Shown piece by piece: positions 16,291 to 25,138 of a DNA stretch of 64,000 nucleotides (position 1 is its first letter; every line of letters starts with the position of its first letter). Source of the DNA: Candidatus Magnetominusculus xianensis (GTDB lineage Bacteria > Nitrospirota > Thermodesulfovibrionia > Thermodesulfovibrionales > Magnetobacteriaceae); NCBI GenBank assembly GCA_001541255.1, contig LNQR01000032.1:18921-82920 (forward strand). The letters run 5' to 3'. Made by a program: the position numbers and the translations under genes. A model generated the notes under the pieces. That model was not told where the DNA came from. It made no database searches and worked only from the letters and a program-made list of their open reading frames with translations.

Positions 16291-19200
16291 ATGCGGACAC
16301 ACTTCACTGTCAGACAACTTGTGCTGCTGGTCTTGCTGCTGCCAACTCTGGCCTCTGCTGGCGGCCCGTGGTTCTTCCCGCCCAATAACGACAAACAGTG
16401 GGTTGAAACATATGGTGAGATATCCACTTCCCTTGTTTTTGGCGACATAAGCGGTGACGGCAAAAACAAAATCATCTTCGGCACTAAAAATGGCTACATA
16501 GTTTCCATTAACTCAAACGGCAAAAAACCCCATGCAATCAAAATCGGCGATTCCATTAAGGCAGACCCCATTCTTCTTGACCTTAAGAAATCAGGCATCA
16601 CCGACATTCTGGCCTTCGCAAAGCTGGCAGACTATGACAAACCGGCAGATAAAAGCGTTTTTGCGGTCATAGATGGCCGTACATTTACAAAGCGGACAGA
16701 GGTGAACATCCCCGGCAGCATTACTTCCAGACCGGTCATCGCAGATTTCGACAACGACGGCAATGTCGATGTACTTATCGCAGCAAGGGGCATTTTTCTA
16801 ATCGACGGCGAGGGATTAACCCAAAAAGCGCCATTAGACGTCTATCAGTTTGATGTAAACGGTACAACATTTTCATCTCCCGTTGCCGGAGATTTAAATG
16901 ACGACGGTATAAGCGACTTCATCATCCCCTTTACCTATAAAGACAAGTACTACCTACAGGTGTTTCTCTCAGAGTCAAACGATTTTGTTTTCAATCAGCT
17001 AACCCTTCCCATCGTAAACGAACTACGCGTCGCACCGACGCTGATAAAGGGCAGTCAATCAAAAGACGCCATCACGTGGCAGCTTATCTGCCCATCGCAC
17101 AACAAGACCGTTGATTTCTATACGCTTACCGTACACGCAGACAAGACGCTAACAATAAAGCCTGATATTATCTACAAGGGCCTTCAATTCAGCTTTTTGA
17201 ACCAACTGTCGGCATTTTGTGCTGGCGGCTCAGATTGTTTTTTATATCTTAACATCATAGAGACCAACTCGATTTGGAAAATCAGCACCGTTGACTTTAC
17301 TAAATTCCCTGTGGCAGACGGGATTAAATCCTACGACAACATACCGTTTTACCTCAGAAAATCAGACAATGCCACATATGTCCCCATGATTTTATCCCAG
17401 GACAATAATACGCTTTATGGGGTTGAAGACGGCAAAGCAAATGCGCTTGCTGAGTTCAACGCCCCCATACCACAGTTGGATAGGCTGTTTTTATTCCCAA
17501 CCGCCGATGGGCAATTCGCACTGACCGGCATAACTGATGAAAAACAGATATACTTTGCACCTGCACCGGCAATCAACCTGCCCCTGCGTAGTCCAAACGT
17601 GCCGGACTACTTCAATCAGGGAATCATGCCTCCGCCGGAGATGGACTCACTGCTTACAGAACTAAAAAACTCCCTATTGTCGCACAATGACGAAAGGACA
17701 TTTGTCCTCATGTCCATTGCCGGAGAACTTTACCCAGGTGATCAATATTTCCGGCAGGCAATTAAGCAGTTTAAGCAGAACATCAAACAGGAGGCAGCAC
17801 TCTTGTCCAGCTTCACAGGGGTTAAAAACGACATAATGGAGATGGTATCAAAATATGATTATCCGGCGCTGCTTCAATTTATACTGTACAGAGATGTAGA
17901 GAAAAAATTAGAACATGTACTAAAACAAGACCCTGAGTTTTTAGAGGAGCCTGGGGTGGCGGACTTTTACAAGAAGGTTCAACTGGTACGCTCTGTGATA
18001 CAGGCCTTCATCCCTCTGGCTACGGGGATTTTCATTTTAACTGTCCTGATATTGGTCGTGTTTAACTACCCGCTGTTTATAAAACTATTCTACACGGTGT
18101 TTTTCTGGTGGAGGGAAAACAGCAAGTGGAAAAAAGTAATCGCCGCCCACCCTGGCGCCGGTGAGATTCCTGCATATCTGAACGACGCAGGACTTCTGTC
18201 AAAGCCCCCAACACAGGCATGGGATTTCAGCCTCAAAGTCCTGCTTGCAAAGCTGATTAAACGCGATACGACGATGGAATGGCTTGGGATACTGCGCCTG
18301 TACGAAAATAACGTAATAAACGGCGTTAAACTGAGCAATTCAGAGAAGCGGAGATTCTACAGATATATCCTCAGTCTCTACAAACGGTTGTTTTACATGA
18401 GGCTTGCCAGTGCCGGTCTGATAGAATGGCTTATTTTCCAAATTAAACATGTACTGCAAAGGGACAACTATGATATTAAAACAAACGACCATGCGCTTTG
18501 CTCACTGAAAATTGAGCTTGCAAGGGCTTTTCTCAATATAGACGAGTTTAAACCGGCCTTTAACTATTTGCATAAGTTTATTTTAACGGAATATGAGACC
18601 CGCCCTGAAGGCGGCACCACAGAAGAGATGGATTTTTTGGACAGACTGCCTGAACATAAAATAGAAAGCTATTTTTTGAATTTCAACAAACATTTTCTAA
18701 GCAGAGTGCCAACACTAAAAGACCAAATCGTTATATTAACCGCGTACAGACGAAAGCAGCTTCAATCCGGTGTTGACCAGTTAATTAACCAGCGGCTCAA
18801 GGGCTGTCTGGCAGCAAGGGGATTCCCAATGGTAGTGGTTGGCGATTACGTGCCAATGGGATTATACAGAGACCACGGCATGTTTGTCACACTAGGCGCA
18901 TACAACCAGGAAAGGAAAATGGACGTACTCCTGAGGTGTATCCCCAAAAGGCACAAGCATATCAACATTGCCGACTACCAAGCCCTTAACAACCTGCCAG
19001 ATGGTTTTACAAGGATATATAATGTCCACAGGAGCCATAAATGGTTAGTACAAGTGGAACCTCTCATAAGGGCATCTTCGTTAAAGACACTTGGTGTGAC
19101 CGGCATGACACCGAACAAGGTAAAAGTTATCCTCTCAGCCGTTGTCGAACTCCTCAGTGCTGCACAGCCGCTGCGCTTCATCCCAAATCTGCACCCATCG

Positions 19201-19605
19201 CATGTATTTTGGGACGATGGGAAGGTCCTGCTTGCTGGCAATGGCTTATCGAAACTCTCTATTGACAGGCAGATAATCCTTCACAGCCGGAGGTACAAGG
19301 CGGTATTCAGGGGTGACTGGTTTGTCACCCCTGAGTTCCTTGCAGAGCCATCACCGGAAAAGATATTAGAAAGCGAGGAGCTAAAAGAAAAGACCATAGT
19401 CTACTGCTTAGGTCTTCTGACATATTGGATGCTTGAGGGCAGATTTCCATTGAACACCCCCCCGGGCTCTGGCACACCAGTAGTACTCACAAAGTTCAGC
19501 GATGCTGGCAAGCTCGTAAGCGCTGCCCTTGCCCCGGCTCAAAACAGGATACGCTTGTACGAGTTCAAAGACATTATGCGTGATATTCGCTGGGGGTGGG
19601 ACTAA
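16291..19605 (+). CDS. FG-GAP receptor with cytoplasmic pseudokinase domain
   Basis: A 1104-residue membrane protein. Residues 1-23 are a signal peptide (LVLLVLLLPTLASAGG). The next 350 residues hold FG-GAP/VCBS-type beta-propeller units with calcium loops DISGDGKNKIIFG, DFDNDGNVDVLIA and DLNDDGISDFIIP. A single membrane segment (LATGIFILTVLILVVF) is near 576-592. A helical region is followed by a kinase-like fold from about 860 to the end. There the VAIK lysine is replaced by R882 (VLLRCIP), the HRD loop reads LHPSH (967-971), DFG reads GNG (983-985) and APE reads TPE (1013-1015). It should bind a ligand outside and signal inside without phosphotransfer. Its 3' end overlaps the convergent gene by 32 bases. 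Confidence 0.8.
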   Translation: MRTHFTVRQLVLLVLLLPTLASAGGPWFFPPNNDKQWVETYGEISTSLVFGDISGDGKNKIIFGTKNGYIVSINSNGKKPHAIKIGDSIKADPILLDLKKSGITDILAFAKLADYDKPADKSVFAVIDGRTFTKRTEVNIPGSITSRPVIADFDNDGNVDVLIAARGIFLIDGEGLTQKAPLDVYQFDVNGTTFSSPVAGDLNDDGISDFIIPFTYKDKYYLQVFLSESNDFVFNQLTLPIVNELRVAPTLIKGSQSKDAITWQLICPSHNKTVDFYTLTVHADKTLTIKPDIIYKGLQFSFLNQLSAFCAGGSDCFLYLNIIETNSIWKISTVDFTKFPVADGIKSYDNIPFYLRKSDNATYVPMILSQDNNTLYGVEDGKANALAEFNAPIPQLDRLFLFPTADGQFALTGITDEKQIYFAPAPAINLPLRSPNVPDYFNQGIMPPPEMDSLLTELKNSLLSHNDERTFVLMSIAGELYPGDQYFRQAIKQFKQNIKQEAALLSSFTGVKNDIMEMVSKYDYPALLQFILYRDVEKKLEHVLKQDPEFLEEPGVADFYKKVQLVRSVIQAFIPLATGIFILTVLILVVFNYPLFIKLFYTVFFWWRENSKWKKVIAAHPGAGEIPAYLNDAGLLSKPPTQAWDFSLKVLLAKLIKRDTTMEWLGILRLYENNVINGVKLSNSEKRRFYRYILSLYKRLFYMRLASAGLIEWLIFQIKHVLQRDNYDIKTNDHALCSLKIELARAFLNIDEFKPAFNYLHKFILTEYETRPEGGTTEEMDFLDRLPEHKIESYFLNFNKHFLSRVPTLKDQIVILTAYRRKQLQSGVDQLINQRLKGCLAARGFPMVVVGDYVPMGLYRDHGMFVTLGAYNQERKMDVLLRCIPKRHKHINIADYQALNNLPDGFTRIYNVHRSHKWLVQVEPLIRASSLKTLGVTGMTPNKVKVILSAVVELLSAAQPLRFIPNLHPSHVFWDDGKVLLAGNGLSKLSIDRQIILHSRRYKAVFRGDWFVTPEFLAEPSPEKILESEELKEKTIVYCLGLLTYWMLEGRFPLNTPPGSGTPVVLTKFSDAGKLVSAALAPAQNRIRLYEFKDIMRDIRWGWD

Positions 19606-21619
19606 TCGCAATCTTGCTATCGAGGTGCCATAGTACAGGCAGCAAGGCCGCGCCTGCGTAATATATAAACTCTGTCGGATAGCTGTATCTGATGTTCGGA
19701 AAGGTTGACAACCCCACTATCAGCGCCGACGCTATTGCTGAGAACGACATTGCAAACAGAATAAATGCGCCGGTGTGGGCCAAGCGGCTGCGGACTAAAT
19801 AAATTGCGCTCATTACGAAAATAACAAGGTTTAATACAGGCCACAAAAGATTTCTAAATAATGCCTTATGAAGTTTAGAAAATATTTTATAGTGTATTCC
19901 CTGAATAAATGTCTGTTTATAATTAACAATACTGCCGCAATCGCTCTCCTGCACGCTGAAATATGGCAAAGGCTGTGGGTTTGAATAATCCTTGCAAAGC
20001 GTTTTTGTTGTAATATTTTGAGAGCTGCATACCGTATTTCTCTGAATATATGTATTGTTATATAACATATTTAATATGCTGTAAATCTCGTGATCATTGG
20101 ATGTATTTTGGTGATATGCTAAAAACGTCATAAATGTCTTTCTAAAAAACTGATAAGGATTTCTTTTGATTACATCGAGGTATAACTCTTTATATATCTC
20201 GTGCAATTTCTGTTGGGGATAATCCCCGACTGCATTTATTATTGGACCGATAACAGCGCTGTCACCACCGGTATTCGAATAAGCGTTACTCAGAGCTTTG
20301 TCGTACATTTCAGGATTCCATGATGTCTTTAATATTTCTTTCTCGTACGGCTTCGACCTGCCTTGAATCTTTATTATGGCATTGTTTAATTCCCTGCTAT
20401 ATCTGTCATCTTGCTCCATTAGGGCGGAAATCCCTGCAATAAGTGTCAGTTCCGCATTGTTGTTTAAAGTAAATGCGTGAAACGTAAATAAGTTATAGAA
20501 TGCGAGAATCAAAAGAAGCGAACTAAACGGTGCGGCAAGCGCTATCAAATTAACTCTCCTAAAACGATTGACTATTAAATATATAAGCGTTAGTAAAACG
20601 ATTACCACAAAAAATATTCCGGCAGGGCGAATATATATAGCATATGCGGCAGCGGAGGAAAATAAAGTAAAGTATACGGTACTTCTCAGCCTTAACGCCG
20701 CTATTAAAAATCCAAAAGCCAGCACTGAAACGCTTACGTAGACACTCTCTGACAATATCGAAATCTCTGATTCCAGATGGACATTACTTGATATGAAGGC
20801 AGCTAACGCTATCGACACTAAAGGCGTCAATTTCCGGTATGCCTTAAATACCACATACACGAATGCTAAAGACGATATTAGCGCCAACATGCTTTGGGCT
20901 GCTACAACTGAAAACAGCTTATTGGAAAACAAGAAGACCAACTTAATAAACAATGGATAACCGGGCGGCCTCAAATACAAGGACGGGAGTACACCTTTGT
21001 CAATACTATCTACTATCACTAAATACCCAGCAGTATCAGGGTGTAGTGAAATAACGGGATAATAAAGGAAGTATGGCAGTCTTGTTATCAGAAACGACGC
21101 AATGACAACCCCGAAAGAACATGGTAGAATGAAAACATTATAGCCCCATATCCATTTGTCTGCTTTCTTCAGATAAGTTATGACGGTTGCAGCAGCCAGT
21201 CCGAAGACGAGCCAGCGTAACAACGGGGGTATTGGAAACGGCCACTCTATCTCGTAATGCCGACCATTAGTGCGCGGGTCGGTGTTGTCAGACGTTGAAA
21301 AATGCAGACGGTCATAGCGAAACTGATACCTTCCCTTTCCAAAACACGAGATGGATGGGCCGTTTGAGTTGCCAGGCCCAAGCGGGATACCGTTTTCGTA
21401 AAGCATTGAGGCAGAGGGCGGAGAATAATCGTTTTTGTCTAAAAACGACTCGTATGTATAGTTTGCCACATGGTTAAAGTTTGTAACCGGTTTACGCTGC
21501 CACGCGGCAACGACTATCTCCTGATTATGTAATACAATGGAAACTGACAATATCCACAATATTACAGTTACGATAATAAGAACCATCGGCCTTTGAATAA
21601 AGCTATTTAGATGAAACAC
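19574..21619 (-). CDS. GT-C membrane glycosyltransferase (PMT/ArnT-like)
   Basis: An integral membrane protein of about 681 residues with some ten hydrophobic segments. The conserved block SLHPDTAGYLVIVDSIDKG, ending in LYLRPPGYPLF, is typical of GT-C transferases of the PMT/ArnT class, which move a sugar from a polyprenyl phosphate to a protein or lipid on the periplasmic side. The N-terminal 110 residues after the first segment form a soluble insert. I chose GTG 21619 because GGAGG lies ten bases before it; ATG 21586 is the alternative. Either way it begins within or just after the end of the radical SAM gene, so the two are cotranslated. Acceptor unknown; the DUF2207 protein of the same operon is a candidate. 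Confidence 0.78.
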   Translation of the reverse strand: MFHLNSFIQRPMVLIIVTVILWILSVSIVLHNQEIVVAAWQRKPVTNFNHVANYTYESFLDKNDYSPPSASMLYENGIPLGPGNSNGPSISCFGKGRYQFRYDRLHFSTSDNTDPRTNGRHYEIEWPFPIPPLLRWLVFGLAAATVITYLKKADKWIWGYNVFILPCSFGVVIASFLITRLPYFLYYPVISLHPDTAGYLVIVDSIDKGVLPSLYLRPPGYPLFIKLVFLFSNKLFSVVAAQSMLALISSLAFVYVVFKAYRKLTPLVSIALAAFISSNVHLESEISILSESVYVSVSVLAFGFLIAALRLRSTVYFTLFSSAAAYAIYIRPAGIFFVVIVLLTLIYLIVNRFRRVNLIALAAPFSSLLLILAFYNLFTFHAFTLNNNAELTLIAGISALMEQDDRYSRELNNAIIKIQGRSKPYEKEILKTSWNPEMYDKALSNAYSNTGGDSAVIGPIINAVGDYPQQKLHEIYKELYLDVIKRNPYQFFRKTFMTFLAYHQNTSNDHEIYSILNMLYNNTYIQRNTVCSSQNITTKTLCKDYSNPQPLPYFSVQESDCGSIVNYKQTFIQGIHYKIFSKLHKALFRNLLWPVLNLVIFVMSAIYLVRSRLAHTGAFILFAMSFSAIASALIVGLSTFPNIRYSYPTEFIYYAGAALLPVLWHLDSKIAISPTPSEYHA

Positions 21620-22617
21620 TGCGGGTCTTCCTCCATGTAGTCCCCGTGTATTGCATAGGCAACTGCCCTGCAGCCACCGCACTGCCATCTGTAGCGGCAT
21701 TTTCTGCACTTGCCCTTGAGGACATCCCTGTTTCTCAGGTGATTTAATATCTCGTCATTCCAGAGTTTCCCGAAATCATCTGTCATTATATTGCCTAATC
21801 GCAGTGGCAGCCTGCGGCAGGGATACACAGAGCCATCGCTATCTACGCATATGCCGTTATATCCTATCGAACACCCGCTTAGAAGTCTGGGATTGCCCTT
21901 TGACAGGCTTCTGCTGTTTAAATACGGGCCCCACAGGGGGTCTCTCATCGGCATTTCCATGCGATGGTCTGACTTCAGTTGACGACCAACCTTAAACAGC
22001 CCTTTCAGTTGGGTTTTTGACAGTGTATCACCTCGGTAAGACGCACCGCGCCCTATGGGTACAAGCCTTGAAAAGGAAAACCTGTCCACCGCTGCGCCCG
22101 CCAGCACCTCGTCATAAACAGGTTTCAGCAGGGTGTGGTTAACCGTTGACAGGGTCATCATTATGGTTACTGAGATACCCTCTTTCTTTAGTATCCTCGC
22201 ACCTTCGATTGCCTTTTCATAGGCAAATTCCCCTCTTATGGCATTATGCGTCTGTCTGTCACCGTCCAAGGATATTTGCACTATCTTGCAGCCGGAGTCT
22301 TTCAGCATTATGGCAGTATCCCTTGTAAGCAGTGTGCCGTTAGAGAGAATCCTTGTGGGCATGTTCTTTTTCCTTGCTTCATCAAGCAGTATAAACAAGT
22401 CCCCGCAGATGAGCGGCTCGCCGCCCGTAAACTGTATCCTTCCCCTTAAGCCCATTCGCTTAAGGAACTCGTCATACTTTTCAACAACGCTTATCAATGC
22501 CTCACGGCCTAACGGAGGCTTATCTTCCTCGATATAACAGTGGCTGCAGCGCAGGTTACAACTGTTTGTGATGTGCCATTGAAGGTAAAAATAATCGTCA
22601 AATCCCGAGATTCTCAG
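21607..22617 (-). CDS. Radical SAM/SPASM enzyme, CTG start
   Basis: A 336-residue radical SAM enzyme. With the start at CTG 22617 it begins RISGFDDYFYLQWHITNS, followed by the cluster motif CNLRCSHC. Starting at the first ordinary start codon (TTG 22497) would lose this catalytic motif. Core motifs follow: IQFTGGEPLI, RILSNGTLL and VQISLDGDR. The C-terminal SPASM part has CSIGYNGICVDSDGSVYPC and CRKCRYRWQCGGC for auxiliary clusters. SPASM enzymes often modify peptides (thioether or other crosslinks). GGAG lies nine bases before the CTG. The frame is continuous upstream to the TAG stop of the DUF2207 gene, whose Cys/Gly tail is a possible substrate. Confidence 0.85.
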   Translation of the reverse strand: MRISGFDDYFYLQWHITNSCNLRCSHCYIEEDKPPLGREALISVVEKYDEFLKRMGLRGRIQFTGGEPLICGDLFILLDEARKKNMPTRILSNGTLLTRDTAIMLKDSGCKIVQISLDGDRQTHNAIRGEFAYEKAIEGARILKKEGISVTIMMTLSTVNHTLLKPVYDEVLAGAAVDRFSFSRLVPIGRGASYRGDTLSKTQLKGLFKVGRQLKSDHRMEMPMRDPLWGPYLNSRSLSKGNPRLLSGCSIGYNGICVDSDGSVYPCRRLPLRLGNIMTDDFGKLWNDEILNHLRNRDVLKGKCRKCRYRWQCGGCRAVAYAIHGDYMEEDPQCFI

Positions 22618-22659
22618 TATGCCCTGCTCCCCCCTGAATCCCCCCTGAATAGCAGTGGT

Positions 22660-24132
22660 CTAATCACCGCCGCCTCCACCGCAGCCACCGCAGCCACCGC
22701 TTCCGCCGTCACTTCCACCGCTGTCACCGGATGAAACACCCGAGCTGCATCCCGAACACCCCGACGATGACTCCCCACGCTGTGCCCTGGCATATGAAAC
22801 ATACCCCAAGTAGTCATCAAAAACAGTACCCGCTATAATACTAAGCCCTAAAATCGCAACTCCATAACTAATAAACGGATTTCCTTCCCGTACTACAAAG
22901 GACTGGTTTTCCACTGTCGCTTCCCATTTTTCTAACATATACCTTGCCCTGCCAGACTTAGGACGGCGTTTATACAATATCAACCCTGTTATTATACCAA
23001 TAACCGGAACAATCAAAGACAATATCAGATAGAAAGCGCTAACACCTGAGAATTTCCCTGCAGCAACCATTATTATCACGGCAAGCGCTGATGTCCAAAT
23101 AATCGTTCGGGCTGCCGCCATGTCTGCTTTGGCCTCCTTCAGGCATCCCTTTCTTGACAGGGAATTAATTATCTCCTCCTCATACCCCTTTCTTAGCTCC
23201 TTGTCCCTGAATAAATCCGTCAATGTGGCTGAAGTCTTAAAAAATTCCATGAGCAGCATTTCATGCGCGTAGAGCGTGTTGTCAGGTTTTAGGGATTGCA
23301 GTGAGTTTGGCGGGGTCTTTATCAGCCGCCCCAACTGCAAGAGGTCAAATACGCCAACACATATGGAGTGTTTTAATCCTTTTTTTAAATACGCTACCTC
23401 GGCAGGCGTCAACTCCCTTGAGTCGAGCCTTGCGGAGTCTGGCAGATTTTTTATATTTATAATTATACGCAGGATTAATAACACCGCCGCTGTCAACGCC
23501 AGAAGAAAAAAAACAGATGAATGTCCACCAAATGAAGGTACGCCTAACGAAGGTTTCACCTTCATGCTGAATACAGACTCGGCCAGCAGAGGCTGCGTGA
23601 TTTGAATCGCCTGCCTGTCGTCTACCGTTATCTTATTAAATGATGCGAAATTTGTATCAACCCAGCTAGCATTAAATCCACGAGGAAATATGAACGTATA
23701 CACAGCGTTGTTCACAGGGATTTGCCACTTGCCAACCCAACTGGCATCAAACGAGTCGTAAAGCAGCCCGTTCTTTATAGCATCTTCCATGACAAAGATG
23801 ATTACAATTGTCTTTGATCCAGATGTAATAGCAGGGAAACTAAAGCTTATCTTGTTCTCTTTGAGCTTCTCCACTGTATATCTTACAGGTCTTCCAGTGT
23901 CGTCTGTCACCATGACATTTGAAATCTTCCCTGAGCCGACAAACTTAAAGCCGCTGCTAAGCGGTTGGTCAGTCTTATAGGTTATCCTTAGTTTGGCCTG
24001 TACATTGACGAATTCCCCTACTCTATTTTGAGCCGCTTCAAACACCGCCTCATAGCCGTTTAAATACAGTTCGGCAGACGCAGTTGATGCCAACAGCAGA
24101 AAAAACGCCATCAATATTAGCCTTTTCATCAA
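22660..24132 (-). CDS. DUF2207 membrane protein with Cys/Gly/Ser tail
   Basis: A 490-residue membrane protein. A signal peptide (LILMAFFLLLASTASA) leads to an extracytoplasmic beta-domain of the DUF2207 type with the motif VYTFIFPRGFNASWVD. A membrane segment lies near 205-225, then a cytoplasmic part with LTPAEVAYLKKG. A further membrane pair near 345-385 and another near 425-440 follow. The last 37 residues are almost only Gly, Ser, Asp and Cys, with Cys at 459, 462, 481 and 484 in GCSGC and GGCGGCG. DUF2207 proteins often end in Gly-rich tails; paired Cys are less usual. The gene ends in TAG, and the same frame continues into the radical SAM enzyme. First gene of the operon. Confidence 0.85.
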   Translation of the reverse strand: MMKRLILMAFFLLLASTASAELYLNGYEAVFEAAQNRVGEFVNVQAKLRITYKTDQPLSSGFKFVGSGKISNVMVTDDTGRPVRYTVEKLKENKISFSFPAITSGSKTIVIIFVMEDAIKNGLLYDSFDASWVGKWQIPVNNAVYTFIFPRGFNASWVDTNFASFNKITVDDRQAIQITQPLLAESVFSMKVKPSLGVPSFGGHSSVFFLLALTAAVLLILRIIINIKNLPDSARLDSRELTPAEVAYLKKGLKHSICVGVFDLLQLGRLIKTPPNSLQSLKPDNTLYAHEMLLMEFFKTSATLTDLFRDKELRKGYEEEIINSLSRKGCLKEAKADMAAARTIIWTSALAVIIMVAAGKFSGVSAFYLILSLIVPVIGIITGLILYKRRPKSGRARYMLEKWEATVENQSFVVREGNPFISYGVAILGLSIIAGTVFDDYLGYVSYARAQRGESSSGCSGCSSGVSSGDSGGSDGGSGGCGGCGGGGGD

Positions 24133-24189
24133 TAGTCCTCCTACACTATCAATTCTAACTTATTGCGTTTAACAATATCCAGCAATGTG

Positions 24190-24211
24190 CAGGGCAAACG
24201 CATTTCAACAT
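24190..24211 (+). repeat. 22-bp repeat copy 1 (IS end-like)
   Basis: CAGGGCAAACGCATTTCAAC plus AT at 24190-24211 is identical to 24758-24779, where it forms the outer end of an ISAs1-family remnant. The interior sequence differs after the repeat, so this may be the end of a second, almost deleted element. A 13-base match (CAGGGCAAACGCA) also lies at 40759-40771. Confidence 0.6.
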
Positions 24212-24336
24212 TCTGATTTCTCCTTGAGGGGCTGAGGCTCTTTCATGTTAATTTGGGCATCCTCCTGGGTTTGGGCAAAGTCCAATGCGTTCATTCTAAG
24301 GTTGACAAGATTATTTTAATGTGATACTGTAGGGGC

Positions 24337-24756
24337 ATGAGTGTGATAACAATACCTCGTTCTTTAAGAGAGCGCCTCGGCGACGATGCCAGTGACGACT
24401 TTGCTGCGTTAATTAATGACATAGACTTAAACGCGCGTAAAGACGCCATCGCTATAGCCGAGGAGCGCTTTGAACGCCGCCTTGTCGAAGAAGCCGGTAA
24501 GCTGCGCCTTGAACTGCGGATTGAGACAGGCAAAATCAACGAACGCATCTCAGAGGTCAACGAGCGCATTACTCTTGAGACAGGCAAAATCAACGAACGC
24601 ATCTCAGAGGTCAACGAACGAATCACAGAGGAATCAGGCAAGTTGCGAATTGAAATTGAGAAATCCAGCAAAGAGAACATCAAATGGATGTTCCTCTTCT
24701 GGATAGGGCAGTTAGCCGCTACGTTTGCCATTATTAAATTCCTGTTAGTTAAGTAA
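24337..24756 (+). CDS. Coiled-coil protein with C-terminal membrane anchor
   Basis: A 139-residue protein: an N-terminal helix region (RSLRERLGDDASDDFAALIN), a long charged coiled coil from about residue 40 to 110, and a C-terminal hydrophobic segment (WMFLFWIGQLAATFAIIKFL) that should anchor it in the membrane. The coiled coil contains two copies of an 18-residue unit ETGKINERISEVNERIT encoded by a 54-bp tandem repeat beginning at 24523. The layout resembles DUF1640-type proteins such as mitochondrial uniporter-regulator-like coiled coils, but that is only a similarity of form. It sits between the two 22-bp repeats, so it may have arrived with mobile DNA. No clear ribosome site is seen before the ATG. 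Confidence 0.7.
   Translation: MSVITIPRSLRERLGDDASDDFAALINDIDLNARKDAIAIAEERFERRLVEEAGKLRLELRIETGKINERISEVNERITLETGKINERISEVNERITEESGKLRIEIEKSSKENIKWMFLFWIGQLAATFAIIKFLLVK
24523..24630 (+). repeat. 54-bp tandem repeat inside the coiled-coil gene
   Basis: Two copies of a 54-base unit start at 24523 and 24577, each opening GAGACAGGCAAAATCAACGA. They encode the same 18 residues with few changes in the last third. The near identity suggests recent duplication that lengthened the coiled coil by five helical turns. Confidence 0.8.
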
Positions 24757-24757
24757 T

Positions 24758-25048
24758 CAGGGCAAACGCATTTCAACATAGGATGATTTTCTCCATGCAG
24801 CTATTGCTCCAACCGGCTTTCAGTCTCTTGTTTTTGACACCTATATTGGCGGGTTTCTCCTGTTTCAGAAGATTCAGCGCAATATGCCTTGCTGCAGAGA
24901 AGTTTTCAGCTCCATAACCACTACGTATACGGCTGTCATTCTCACGAAAAACTACATCTACTACCCAGTGAAGCGAGTTGTCCAGTGGCTTCTCAGTGCT
25001 CTGCTAAATTCCTTGCTGTCTGCACTGTTTATATATATGTAACCTTTC
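24758..25048 (-). pseudogene. ISAs1-family transposase C-terminal remnant
   Basis: On the minus strand the sequence reads GYIYINSADSKEFSRALRSHW, then shifts frame to DNSLHWVVDVVFRENDSRIR and GAENFSAARHIALNLLKQ, ending GVKNKRLKAGWSNS and a stop at 24773. These are the last 90 or so residues of an ISAs1-family (DDE) transposase, where HWGIENSLHWVLDV and FREDDSRIR are hallmarks. The element ends at the repeat 24758-24779. The frameshift after SHW and the absence of the N-terminal three quarters make it a dead fragment. This explains most of the stretch 24757-25138, whose remainder holds the ribosome site of the next gene. Confidence 0.85.
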
Positions 25049-25138
25049 ACCATTCAAGTGCGACTTAGTGATTTAAGGGATTAGAAAAGCCAGCGGGTCT
25101 GGATGATTCCCAAGATGATATTAAAGGAGGTAGTAACC

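Noticed and set aside
19574..19605. Overlap of two convergent genes as a sign of a wrong frame
   Set aside because: Both proteins have conserved features up to near their ends; a 32-base convergent overlap is acceptable.
24190..24779. CRISPR array from the 22-bp repeats
   Set aside because: Only two copies, separated by 546 bases with a gene in between, and no cas genes.
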